Shown: positions 1-7,630, counted from the stretch's first letter. The stretch: 16,995 bases of DNA from an uncultured Rickettsiales bacterium (GCA_937982385.1 CALJMC010000082.1:1-16995); one strand, 5' to 3'. Program-made: numbers and translations. The notes: generated by a model not told the origin, from the letters alone.

Positions 1-1
1 G

Positions 2-667
2 AAAAAAGACACCACGATATTCACCGATTTACTGAACCTGATTGATAACAAAGTCAATCCTGAGAAGGGGCTCGGTGAACCGATAACCTCGGCAGATGTG
101 ATTGACCTCTATCAAAAATATTCACGTCAGCACAACCCGCAAGCAGCCTTTACGGACACCACCATTTTTCAGCAGCGCGATCAAATGGAGTGGCCACAAG
201 CAGAGCAAATCTTCCTACGCGTGGCAGACTTGATGAACCAAACCTATCTGTATAAGCACTCATCGCTCGATGATATGTCGCGCCTTGAGAGTGTCACCAA
301 CCCGAATGTGGATTTCGCATTGCCCAAGCTGATTTATTTACTTGGTAATGATATGATTGATGCACGCAAACCAGAGGAAAGCTATGCTTACGTCGAAATG
401 GCGGGAAAACAAGGGCTCGGCATTGAAGCCGTTAAAGAAGCCAAGCGCATGGTCGATAGCGGTATCGACATTGATGACGTAGCAAAACAGTTCGGCATAG
501 ATCTCTCACCCGTCGAAACCCTAAAAGACAAAGACGGCTCAAGCAAAAGCTACAAAGAATTAAAAGAAGAGCGCGTTAAAGTCCGCCACGGTGAACAACC
601 AAATGCTTCTGTAACCGCCACAACCGCACAGCATGAATTCCTTGAAGACATTAGCTTACAGCGCTAA
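2..667 (+). CDS. Hypothetical protein, 3' end (partial)
   Basis: The reading frame is open from the first bases of the window without a stop, so this is the C-terminal 221 residues of a gene beginning outside; the internal GTG at 98 need not be a start. I do not recognise the family. The visible part is soluble and polar with no membrane segment. It holds helix-like stretches (for example LPKLIYLLGNDMIDARKPEE and a later Ala/Lys-rich helix) and a charged, low-complexity Lys/Glu/Ser tail ending ...EDISLQR. The mid-region has the look of a helical repeat (TPR/Sel1-like alternation of Ala, Gly, Tyr), but no clear consensus supports that name. Its TAA stop (665-667) overlaps the TAG stop of aroQ on the other strand (664-666), so the two genes converge with no space for a terminator between them. 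Confidence 0.7.
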   Translation, partial: KKDTTIFTDLLNLIDNKVNPEKGLGEPITSADVIDLYQKYSRQHNPQAAFTDTTIFQQRDQMEWPQAEQIFLRVADLMNQTYLYKHSSLDDMSRLESVTNPNVDFALPKLIYLLGNDMIDARKPEESYAYVEMAGKQGLGIEAVKEAKRMVDSGIDIDDVAKQFGIDLSPVETLKDKDGSSKSYKELKEERVKVRHGEQPNASVTATTAQHEFLEDISLQR

Positions 668-1089
668 TCTTTCACAAACCAATCGACTGCTTCCAAATAG
701 CCATCCGTACCCTTGCCAACAATCGTATGGGCGGCAATATCCTTCACATAAGAATTATGACGGAACTCCTCACGCGCATAAACATCGGAAATATGCACTT
801 CTACAAACGGCAACGCGACGCTAAGCAGCGCATCACGAATACCAATGGATGTATGGGTATATGCCGCAGGATTTATAATAATCCCCGCATACGCATCGAG
901 CGCCTCTTGAATCCATGTAATCAGCTCACCTTCATGGTTGCTTTGCTTGGCATCTAGCACTATATCTTGGGCGGCTGCATGGGCAGTTGCCTTCGCTATC
1001 AGCGTGTCATACGACTCGGCGCCATAGGTTGAAGGTTCACGCTTGCCCAGCATGTTGAGATTTGGACCATTGAGTAAAAGTAGTTTCAT
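664..1089 (-). CDS. aroQ: 3-dehydroquinate dehydratase, type II
   Basis: AroQ removes water from 3-dehydroquinate to give 3-dehydroshikimate in the cytosolic shikimate pathway to aromatic amino acids. The 141-residue product matches the usual size of the type II dodecameric enzyme. Visible motifs are NGPNLNMLGKREPSTYG (residues 7-23) with catalytic Arg17 and Tyr22, SNHEGELI (50-57), INPAAYTHTS (72-81) with Asn73, and EVHISD (97-102) with His99. This is the spacing known for the Mycobacterium tuberculosis enzyme shifted by two residues. The ATG at 1089 gives the canonical MKLLLLNGPN start; the longer frame to 1170 would run into thiS and adds unrelated residues. The gene diverges from thiS with only 35 bp between the start codons, so the two promoters must overlap or lie inside the opposite gene. 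Confidence 0.95.
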   Translation of the reverse strand: MKLLLLNGPNLNMLGKREPSTYGAESYDTLIAKATAHAAAQDIVLDAKQSNHEGELITWIQEALDAYAGIIINPAAYTHTSIGIRDALLSVALPFVEVHISDVYAREEFRHNSYVKDIAAHTIVGKGTDGYLEAVDWFVKD

Positions 1090-1124
1090 AGCGAATATCT
1101 TTGTGCAAAATGTGAGTGAATAGA

Positions 1125-1325
1125 ATGAACGTAACAATAAACGGTGAAGAACACAAGCTGAGCGAGGCATTGACCATCAGCGCGCTCATGACTCACTTGG
1201 GTGTGGATCCCACACAGGTCGCAGTGGAGCGCAATCGTGAGATTGTCCCAAAATCGCTGCATGGCGAAGTTGAAGTCGCAGCGGACGACATAATAGAAAT
1301 AGTAGAATTTATAGGCGGAGGTTGA
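1125..1325 (+). CDS. thiS: Sulfur carrier protein ThiS
   Basis: ThiS is a ubiquitin-fold protein whose C-terminal thiocarboxylate delivers sulfur to ThiG for the thiazole ring of thiamin. The 66-residue product begins MNVTINGEEHKL, carries VAVERNREIVPKSLH (the beta-grasp core typical of ThiS) and ends EFIGGG, with the Gly-Gly tail that is adenylated. One extra Gly follows the usual Gly-Gly end, as seen in some homologues. I chose the ATG at 1125; a GTG at 1116 would add three residues (MNR) and has no better ribosome site. thiG begins two bases after the stop. The activating enzyme ThiF and the glycine/DXP-side partners (ThiO or ThiH) are not in this window. Confidence 0.93.
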   Translation: MNVTINGEEHKLSEALTISALMTHLGVDPTQVAVERNREIVPKSLHGEVEVAADDIIEIVEFIGGG

Positions 1326-1327
1326 GC

Positions 1328-2113
1328 ATGGCTAAAGACACATTTACAGTTGCAGGACGCGAATTTACATCTCGTTTGTTAGTCGGCACAGGCAAATATA
1401 AAGACCTTATCGAAACCCGTGATGCCATTGATGCATCAGGCGCCGAAATCGTAACCGTCGCCTTGCGCCGCATGAGCCTCACCAAAAAAGAAGGTGAAAA
1501 ATCACTGGTCGATTATGTCTCGCCAGAGCGCTACACATTTTTGCCAAACACCGCAGGTTGCTATACGGCCGAAGATGCTGTGCGCACACTCCGCCTAGCA
1601 CGTGAGGCAGGTGGCTGGAACTTAGTGAAGCTCGAAGTGATTGGCGATGAAAAGACACTCTATCCCGATGTAGTAGCCACGTTGAAAGCTGCCGAAATGT
1701 TAATCGCAGACGGATTCGATGTGATGGCATACACCACCGACGACCCATTAGTCGCCCGCGACCTAGAAAAACTAGGCTGCTGCGCCATCATGCCGCTCGC
1801 TGCCCCCATCGGTTCAGGACTCGGCATTCAAAACCCACTCAACATTAAATTCATTGTCGAGCAATCCAACGTGCCCGTGTTGGTCGATGCAGGCGTCGGC
1901 ACCGCATCAGATGCCGCACTTGCCATGGAGCTAGGCTGTGACGCCGTACTCATGAACACCGCCATCGCCGCCGCCGACAACCCCATCCTCATGGCAGAAT
2001 CCATGAAACTCGCCATCCAAGCAGGACGCATGGCATATCTCGCAGGCAGAATGCCCAAAAAAGAATTCGCAGATGCAAGTTCGCCCAAAGAGGGGCTTAT
2101 TGCTGCTAGTTAA
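1328..2113 (+). CDS. thiG: Thiazole synthase ThiG
   Basis: ThiG joins 1-deoxy-D-xylulose 5-phosphate, dehydroglycine and ThiS thiocarboxylate to form the thiazole phosphate of thiamin, as a TIM-barrel enzyme in the cytosol. The 261-residue product has SRLLVGTGKY (15-24), the VTVALRRM strand (42-49), the Schiff-base lysine in VKLEVIGD (Lys101), MPLAAPIGSGLGI and VLVDAGVGTASDAA (the phosphate-binding loops), and MNTAIAAADNP. The ATG at 1328 is preceded at six bases by GGAGG (1317-1321), which lies within the last Gly codons of thiS, so translation of the two is probably coupled. An in-frame TTG at 1322 overlaps the thiS stop and would lie on top of this ribosome site, so I reject it. Confidence 0.95.
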   Translation: MAKDTFTVAGREFTSRLLVGTGKYKDLIETRDAIDASGAEIVTVALRRMSLTKKEGEKSLVDYVSPERYTFLPNTAGCYTAEDAVRTLRLAREAGGWNLVKLEVIGDEKTLYPDVVATLKAAEMLIADGFDVMAYTTDDPLVARDLEKLGCCAIMPLAAPIGSGLGIQNPLNIKFIVEQSNVPVLVDAGVGTASDAALAMELGCDAVLMNTAIAAADNPILMAESMKLAIQAGRMAYLAGRMPKKEFADASSPKEGLIAAS

Positions 2114-2128
2114 ATATATCGAGGAAAA

Positions 2129-2431
2129 ATGAATAAAAAACGCAGAGAGTCTATAGAATTTGCAATATTTTTTGTTTCCATAGGGGTTCTCAGCGCTCTT
2201 GTGGGATTTAGCAAATACCGCGCTTTTGAATGGAACTGGCTATATTTGTCACTTTTAATCGTATCTTCTGGGTTCACATATAGGTATTTTCACAGAAAAA
2301 GTGGTTTTGATTATAGAAATATTATCTTAGCATTGATTCTAGTAGCCTCCATAATATTCCATGCACTACATTTGCTAGGATATTATGAACTACCACTTGT
2401 ATCGACTTCTCCTATCATATTTGGGGCTTAG
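2129..2431 (+). CDS. Small three-helix membrane protein, unknown function
   Basis: The 100-residue product is not recognised. It starts MNKKRRESIE, a positive cytosolic tip, followed by three hydrophobic segments at about residues 11-27, 37-53 and 64-84, with Arg/Lys-rich links (KYR, YRYFHRKSGFDYR) consistent with the positive-inside rule. The ATG at 2129 is preceded by GAGG at 2121-2124, a fair ribosome site. It lies 15 bases after thiG on the same strand, but its role need not be connected with thiamin. By hand count bases 2161-2400 hold 84 G+C of 240 (35%), well below the adjoining thiG, which hints at later acquisition or loose selection. Its last 17 bases overlap the end of xseA on the other strand. 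Confidence 0.65.
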   Translation: MNKKRRESIEFAIFFVSIGVLSALVGFSKYRAFEWNWLYLSLLIVSSGFTYRYFHRKSGFDYRNIILALILVASIIFHALHLLGYYELPLVSTSPIIFGA

Positions 2432-3893
2432 CGTTCCTCACCCCCACCTCACCATCATGGAACTGCAAGGTGGCACTGTCATGCGTTGCCATAGATTTTT
2501 GCGAGGTGATGGGGTTGCCTGATGTGTCTTTTACTAGGGCGAAGCCGCGCTCTAGGACGGTTTGATAATTGAGGGAATCTAGCAGGCGCGACACCGTGCT
2601 TAATTGCTGCTGTTTATCGCGATAGCGCATACGCATGGCGTGGTGCATTCTGGCGTGGAGGGCGTCGATAGTCTCGCGCTTGGTGGCGATGCGTTGGGTG
2701 ATGCTCTCTGCGCGTACACGTCCAGCCATTTGTGTGAGTTGCTGGGTTGATTTGTGCAATCGCACTTGCACCGCCTGTTCCAAACGCTCCCCACCTGTGG
2801 CGAGCTGCTTTTGCATATGCGACAAGGTTTGTGCGGGGGAGACCAAACGCGATGCCAACAGATTCAACTGTTGGCGCGCACGTTCCAAACGCACATCCCA
2901 TGCACCATGAAAGCGCCCAGTCATATCATCCAAACGTTGCGTGGCTTGGGCAAGCAAGCTTTCAGGTTTCGGCAATCCGCGCGCCAAGCCCGCCACCCGC
3001 TCACGATGATGTTTATTTTGGCGTAAGATAGCCTGCAAACTCCGCGTACCCATCTGCTCAACGTACGCCAGCAATTCCTCACGCACAGGCACTGCCATTT
3101 CAGCGGCGGCGGTGGGGGTTGGTGCGCGTTTGTCTGAGGCATAATCAATCAGCGTGGTGTCGGTTTCATGTCCCACGGCGGAGATAAGCGGAATCATGGA
3201 ATCGGCAGCCGCACGGACCACGACTTCCTCGTTAAATGCCCATAAATCTTCCAGCGAACCGCCACCGCGCGCGACAATAATAATATCGGGCGGGTTGTCC
3301 ATTATGTTGAACATTTTAATGGCAGCGGCTATTTCATTTTCAGAACCCTTGCCCTGCACGCGCACAGGCGCAACGAGCACTTCCATAGGAAATCTGTCAG
3401 AAATGCGATGCAATATATCACGAATCACCGCACCTGTCGGCGATGTCACCACACCTATTTTGCGCGGGAGATAGGGCAGTTCTTGCTTGCGATCAGCATC
3501 AAACAAACCCTCCGCATGCAGCTGCTTTTTGCGCTGCTCCAGCAATGCCATGAGTGCGCCCTCACCCGCTGGCTCCATTTTGTCAATCACCAGCTGATAA
3601 TTTGAGCGCCCTGCATAGGTGGTGAGCTTACCTGTCGCTATTACCTCTAGCCCATCTTGCGGACGGCATTCGATGCGCCCCGCCACACCTTTCCAGCACA
3701 CGGAGTTCAGCACAGCTTTGTCATCTTTGAGATCCATATAGAGATGCCCAGATGCCGCACGCTTAAAGCCCGAAATCTCGCCACGCACCCGCACATAGCT
3801 GAATTGTGATTCGACGGCACGCTTAAGCTGCCCCGAAATTTCACTCACGGAATATTCAGGTTGGTTATGCGTTGGTGATGTTTCAGTTGTCAT
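2415..3893 (-). CDS. xseA: Exodeoxyribonuclease VII large subunit
   Basis: XseA with XseB forms exonuclease VII, which degrades single-stranded DNA to oligonucleotides. The 492-residue product has an N-terminal OB-fold (about residues 12-110, including VRVRGEISGFKRAASGHLYM). The catalytic domain follows, with KIGVVTSPTGAVIRDIL, VARGGGSLEDLWAFNEE and SAVGHETDTTLIDYASDKRA, and then a long Gln/Arg/Leu-rich coiled-coil region, the segment to which XseB binds. I place the start at 3893 (MTTETSP) because GGAG lies about ten bases upstream; the longer frame to 3980 reads into purD on the opposite strand. xseB is not visible here. The gene diverges from purD across 48 bp. Confidence 0.95.
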   Translation of the reverse strand: MTTETSPTHNQPEYSVSEISGQLKRAVESQFSYVRVRGEISGFKRAASGHLYMDLKDDKAVLNSVCWKGVAGRIECRPQDGLEVIATGKLTTYAGRSNYQLVIDKMEPAGEGALMALLEQRKKQLHAEGLFDADRKQELPYLPRKIGVVTSPTGAVIRDILHRISDRFPMEVLVAPVRVQGKGSENEIAAAIKMFNIMDNPPDIIIVARGGGSLEDLWAFNEEVVVRAAADSMIPLISAVGHETDTTLIDYASDKRAPTPTAAAEMAVPVREELLAYVEQMGTRSLQAILRQNKHHRERVAGLARGLPKPESLLAQATQRLDDMTGRFHGAWDVRLERARQQLNLLASRLVSPAQTLSHMQKQLATGGERLEQAVQVRLHKSTQQLTQMAGRVRAESITQRIATKRETIDALHARMHHAMRMRYRDKQQQLSTVSRLLDSLNYQTVLERGFALVKDTSGNPITSQKSMATHDSATLQFHDGEVGVRNAKPQI

Positions 3894-3941
3894 GCGTGAT
3901 TTTCTCCAGTATGAGGCATTCATAACATAAGGATGAAGACT

Positions 3942-5219
3942 ATGAAAGTACTTGTAATAGGTAGCGGCGGACGTGAACATGCATTGTGTTTTGGTTTGAA
4001 AAACTCACCAAGCGTTGAGCATATCTTTTGTGCGCCGGGAAATGCAGGGATTGCTGAACATGCAGAATGTGTGAAACTTGGCGACCATGATTCCATCATT
4101 GCATTTTGCAAACTCCAAGCAATTGACCTCGTTGTCGTTGGCCCTGAGCAGCCACTCGTTGACGGGCTAGCGGATGACCTCCGCGCCGCCAACATCAAAA
4201 CCTTCGGATGCTCTGCCAAAGCCGCACAGCTTGAGGGTTCTAAGGGTTTCACCAAAGATATTTGTGCGAAATATGATATTCCTACTGGTGCGTATGGACG
4301 TTTTAATGATGCAGCTTCTGCAAAATCCTATTTGGGTGACAAGACATATCCTATCGTGATTAAGGCAGACGGACTCGCCGCAGGTAAAGGCGTGATTATC
4401 GCGCAGTCAGAAGACGAAGCCTTCACCACTATCGATGAAATGTTTGGCGGGAAATTTGGTGCAGCCAGCAGCGAAATCGTGATTGAAGCGTTCCTAGAAG
4501 GTGAAGAGCTAAGCTTCTTCGCACTGGCAGATGGTGAACGCGCGGTGGAGTTCGGCTCCGCACAAGACCATAAAACCGTGGGTGAAGGCGACACTGGCCC
4601 CAACACTGGCGGTATGGGAACCTATGCCCCAGCGCCAATGGTCACCGATGAACTGCGCCAGCAAATTATGGATCGCATCATCACCCCCACCGTTGAGGGC
4701 ATGAAAGCGGAAGGTATGCCGTTTCATGGAGTATTGTTCGCAGGATTGATGATTACCAAGAATGGCCCTGAACTGATCGAATATAATGTGAGATTCGGCG
4801 ACCCAGAGGCACAAGTGTTAATGGCACGCCTCGATGATGATTTGGGCAAAATTTTATACGCTGCCGCGTCGGGTGAGTTGCCTGAGAAACCCGTGAACTT
4901 CCGTGACGATGCAGCACTCTGCGTGGTGCTCGCCTCAAAGGGCTATCCCAATGCCTACGAGAAAGGCACGGAAATTAAGAATATCGCTGCCGCCTCAGCA
5001 ATGGAAGGCGTTACCGTCTTTCATGCAGGTACAAAAATGGATGGCGAAAAACTCACAGCAATTGGCGGACGCGTACTTGGCGTAACTGCGCTCGGTGCAG
5101 ATGTAGCAGCCGCACAAACACAAGCCTATAAAGCGGTAGATTCCATCGATTGGCCACAAGGTTTTTGTCGTCGTGATATCGGATGGAGGGCGGTAGCTCG
5201 CCTCAAACAGGCTAGCTAG
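3942..5219 (+). CDS. purD: Phosphoribosylamine--glycine ligase (GAR synthetase)
   Basis: PurD couples 5-phosphoribosylamine and glycine with ATP to give glycinamide ribonucleotide, the second step of purine synthesis. The 425-residue protein has the full ATP-grasp layout: the N domain MKVLVIGSGGREHAL (1-15) with GPEQPLVDGL (67-76), SKGFTK (100-105), the ATP loop VIKADGLAAGKGV (149-161), the signature HKTVGEGDTGPNTGGMGTY, the metal-binding ELIEYNVRFGDPEAQ, and the C domain VLASKGYP...GGRVLGVTA. The ATG at 3942 has AAGGA at 3929-3933, eight bases upstream; the in-frame ATG at 3933 would overlap that site and is less likely. The next gene follows 42 bases downstream on the same strand and may share the transcript. 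Confidence 0.96.
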   Translation: MKVLVIGSGGREHALCFGLKNSPSVEHIFCAPGNAGIAEHAECVKLGDHDSIIAFCKLQAIDLVVVGPEQPLVDGLADDLRAANIKTFGCSAKAAQLEGSKGFTKDICAKYDIPTGAYGRFNDAASAKSYLGDKTYPIVIKADGLAAGKGVIIAQSEDEAFTTIDEMFGGKFGAASSEIVIEAFLEGEELSFFALADGERAVEFGSAQDHKTVGEGDTGPNTGGMGTYAPAPMVTDELRQQIMDRIITPTVEGMKAEGMPFHGVLFAGLMITKNGPELIEYNVRFGDPEAQVLMARLDDDLGKILYAAASGELPEKPVNFRDDAALCVVLASKGYPNAYEKGTEIKNIAAASAMEGVTVFHAGTKMDGEKLTAIGGRVLGVTALGADVAAAQTQAYKAVDSIDWPQGFCRRDIGWRAVARLKQAS

Positions 5220-5261
5220 ATATACACCTGAGCGTGATACGTGATATAAGAAAGAAAAGAA

Positions 5262-6641
5262 ATGTCAGAAAAACTTGTCATTGGTAAAGAAGAATGGTGC
5301 GCCCTGCCTGAGCTTGGATTACCAAGCATTAAAGCACGTATTGACACAGGCGCGAAAACCTCGTCACTTCATGCATTCAACATCAATGCATTTGATGAAG
5401 ATGGCAAAAAATATGTCCATTTTGACATCCACCCTTTGCAAAATAATCGCAAAGTCATTCAGAGCTGTCGCGGACTCGTGATTGACCGCAGAACTGTCAA
5501 AAGCTCCAGCGGCGAAAGTGAAAAACGCCTCGTCATCAAGACGCCCGTCACCATTGGCGGTGAAACATGGGATATTGAACTCACACTCACCAATCGCGAT
5601 TCGATGGGCTATCGCATGTTGCTCGGACGCGAGGCAATGAAAGAACGCGTACTCATCGACCCTGATAGTTCTTTTTGCTTGGGAACACGCGATGAGAAAG
5701 ACATTAAAAAATCGTACCACACCGCCAAACCTAAACGCGAAGGGCTACGCATTGCTCTGCTTGCGAGCAACCCGAACCTCTATTCTAACCAACGCTTACT
5801 CGAGGCAGGTGAAGAGCGCGGACATGAAATGCGCTTCATCAATATTCAGCAATGCTATATCAATATGAGTTCTGCCCGCCCAGAAATTCACTATCGTGGC
5901 GGCGAGCTTCTTGATGGCTTCGATGCGATTATTCCTCGCATCAAACCCTCCATGACCTTTTATGGCTGCGCAGTCGCACGACAGTTTCAGGCAACAGAAG
6001 CATTCTGCTTGAATGATTCCGTTTCCATTTCACGCTCTCGAGACAAGCTGCGTTCGCTGCAAATGCTCTCAAGCGACCATATTCCCATGCCGACCACAGG
6101 CTTTGCCAATTCTCCCGTGGATACTGCCAACATCATCAAAATGGTCGGCGGCGCACCCTTGGTCATCAAGCTATTAGAGGGCACGCAAGGTAAAGGCGTA
6201 GTACTCGCGGAGACAGACAAAGCCGCCGAGTCCGTAATCAATGCGTTTAAAAGCCTGAAAGCTAATATCTTGGTGCAAGAATTCATCAAAGAAGCGCAAG
6301 GCAAAGATATTCGATGTTTCGTCATTGATGGCAAAGTTGTTGGCTCAATTCAACGTGAAGCGGCGGCAGGTGAATTCCGCGCCAACCTCCATTTAGGCGG
6401 CACTGCCAGCACGGTCAAAATCACCACCGAAGAACGCAAAATTGCGATTAATGCCGCTAAAGCCATGGGCTTGAAAGTGGCAGGCGTTGATATCATTCGT
6501 TCAAAAGATGGCCCAAAGGTGCTGGAGATAAACTCATCACCAGGCTTGGAAGGCATTGAGGAAATCACAGGCAAGGATGTCGCAGGGCTCATGATTGAAT
6601 CAATCGAGAAACATTTGCGCAAGAAAGCGAAAACACAATAG
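5262..6641 (+). CDS. rimK: Fusion of RimB-type retropepsin-like domain with RimK-type glutamate ligase
   Basis: Two domains are joined in a 459-residue protein. Residues 1 to about 142 match the family annotated as ATP-dependent zinc protease (RimB): RIDTGAKTSSLHA (26-38) carries an aspartic-protease-like Asp-Thr-Gly, and GYRMLLGREAM (116-126) is the partner strand. After a short basic linker, residues 161-459 are a RimK ATP-grasp ligase: PRIKPSMTFYG, SRDKLRSLQML, PLVIKLLEGTQGKGVVLAET (299-318), QEFIKEAQGKDIRCF (339-353), EFRANLHLGG, and VAGVDII with LEINSSPGLEGIE, whose Asp410, Glu422 and Asn424 fit the metal-binding positions. E. coli RimK adds glutamates to the C-terminus of ribosomal protein S6; I infer a similar peptide modification here. 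The start at 5262 follows an AAGAAAG-like purine run. Symbol given for the larger domain. Confidence 0.9.
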   Translation: MSEKLVIGKEEWCALPELGLPSIKARIDTGAKTSSLHAFNINAFDEDGKKYVHFDIHPLQNNRKVIQSCRGLVIDRRTVKSSSGESEKRLVIKTPVTIGGETWDIELTLTNRDSMGYRMLLGREAMKERVLIDPDSSFCLGTRDEKDIKKSYHTAKPKREGLRIALLASNPNLYSNQRLLEAGEERGHEMRFINIQQCYINMSSARPEIHYRGGELLDGFDAIIPRIKPSMTFYGCAVARQFQATEAFCLNDSVSISRSRDKLRSLQMLSSDHIPMPTTGFANSPVDTANIIKMVGGAPLVIKLLEGTQGKGVVLAETDKAAESVINAFKSLKANILVQEFIKEAQGKDIRCFVIDGKVVGSIQREAAAGEFRANLHLGGTASTVKITTEERKIAINAAKAMGLKVAGVDIIRSKDGPKVLEINSSPGLEGIEEITGKDVAGLMIESIEKHLRKKAKTQ

Positions 6642-6671
6642 CCCAGCGCGCCCGTCAAAGGTTTCAACCAC

Positions 6672-6701
6672 TTGACCTATTAATAAAATCTCCTCTACAA
6701 T
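6672..6701 (+). promoter_or_regulatory. Sigma70-type promoter upstream of the small Cys-rich gene
   Basis: TTGACC at 6672-6677 (five of six to TTGACA) and TACAAT at 6696-6701 (five of six to TATAAT) are 18 bases apart. It sits just after the rimK stop and 32 bases before the ATG at 6734, which has GGAG at 6726-6729. This is among the best promoter matches in the window. Confidence 0.6.
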
Positions 6702-6733
6702 GACATGTGCTATGATGGCACAAATGGAGCAGC

Positions 6734-6920
6734 ATGAAAAAACACTTACTAAGCAGCGCTATTTTCTTTGTTATTTGTCCCATGGGAGGTCGTCAAGGCA
6801 TTCGATGGGAGCATCTGCCCTATTAACTGTTGGATTGATACGAAGGGCAATTGTTTCTGTCAAGAAGAATCCACTGAAGAGAAAACAGAAGACGATGGCG
6901 CTACAGACGATAATTCTTAA
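6734..6920 (+). pseudogene. Small exported Cys-rich acidic protein, apparently frameshifted
   Basis: The ATG at 6734 has a ribosome site (GGAG, 6726-6729) and a promoter upstream. It opens MKKHLLSSAIFFVIC, a typical signal-peptide beginning, but this frame stops at 6824-6826. In the next frame (skip one base) the same stretch reads from about 6765 SLLFVPWEVVKAFDGSIC and continues PINCWIDTKGNCFCQEE to a Glu/Asp-rich tail ending DDNS, stopping at 6918-6920. Joined by a one-base correction near the T-rich run 6761-6770, the two parts make one protein of about 61 residues: signal peptide, a C-x3-C...C-x-C core and an acidic tail. The TAA stop shares its bases with the stop of the acyltransferase on the other strand. 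It may be a decayed gene, a sequencing error in the T run, or a programmed slip. I do not recognise the family. Confidence 0.5.
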
Positions 6921-7630
6921 TCATTATTTTCCGACATAATCTTATATTTCAAACGCAGCACTTCATTTTGCAACATATCTTTATTCACACTCTCGGGTGC
7001 AATGGGGTTTCCACAAATGGCGGTTACTTTCTGTCCCAAATGCTGCGGGAAGAACCGACGCCACGAACCATTATATTTGCGGCTAAAGAAGCTGCCCCAT
7101 AATCCATTCATCGCCATTGGATAAATCGGTACAGGCGTACGTTTGATAACATGCTCAATGCCATGACGGAACCGGCTGAGCGACCCGCGATAAGTCAACT
7201 GACCCTCAGGGAAAATACAGACAACATCACCCTCCTCCAATGCCTTAGCAACTTCATCAAAGGCTGCCGTCACACTTTCACGTGTCGGCAGAATTGGGAT
7301 CGCACCATTGAGGTTCATAAAATAATGCACCCCTGGCACTTTATAAATATGCCCATCAATCAAAAAACGTACGCGGCGATGCGGAATACCCGCCTGAATC
7401 ACCATACCATCCATATAGGAGACATGATTGCAAATAATCACCGCTGGACCCGTCTCAGGAATCCTGTTCATATCAATATAAGTTGGCTTATAGCCCCACT
7501 CGACAACACGCCTCGCCCCTGCACGGAAATACAGCTCAGGTGCCGCAAAAAAGCCCTTCACATAAGCAATTTTACGCTCTATCCATCGCAGTGGCTTCTC
7601 GCCTGCTGTTTTAAGTTCTACCATATCCAT
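6917..7630 (-). CDS. PlsC-type lysophospholipid/glycerophosphate acyltransferase
   Basis: The family transfers an acyl group to a lysophospholipid or to 1-acyl-glycerol-3-phosphate at the inner membrane. Using the ATG at 7630 the protein has 237 residues. It shows the HX4D catalytic motif in CNHVSYMDG (His69, Asp74), the substrate motif FPEGQLTYRGSLSRFRHG (140-157) and PIYPMAMNGLWGSFFSR (168-184). The wording FPEGQLT...GLWGSFFSR is closest in my memory to the acyltransferase domain of Aas-like or MFS-fused proteins, so its donor may be acyl-ACP and its acceptor a lysophospholipid rather than strict PlsC substrates. The frame is open back to 7750, but those residues come from the palindromic patch and look non-coding. 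ATGs at 7654 and 7624 are also possible; none has a strong ribosome site. Confidence 0.85.
   Translation of the reverse strand: MDMVELKTAGEKPLRWIERKIAYVKGFFAAPELYFRAGARRVVEWGYKPTYIDMNRIPETGPAVIICNHVSYMDGMVIQAGIPHRRVRFLIDGHIYKVPGVHYFMNLNGAIPILPTRESVTAAFDEVAKALEEGDVVCIFPEGQLTYRGSLSRFRHGIEHVIKRTPVPIYPMAMNGLWGSFFSRKYNGSWRRFFPQHLGQKVTAICGNPIAPESVNKDMLQNEVLRLKYKIMSENND

Noticed and set aside
1090..1124. TPP riboswitch ahead of thiS
   Set aside because: The 35-bp spacer is too short and no THI-box core is visible.
664..1170. aroQ start at 1170
   Set aside because: The extra 27 residues are unlike AroQ and overlap thiS; the ATG at 1089 gives the family start.
2600..3605. Many open frames in both orientations inside xseA
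   Set aside because: They lie in other frames of a well-conserved gene, have Cys/Trp/His-rich odd composition and no ribosome sites; they follow from its GC-rich codon use.
6700..6939. 79-codon frame on the + strand
   Set aside because: Its ATG falls in the promoter -10 box and its product lacks the signal-peptide and Cys pattern seen in the other two frames.
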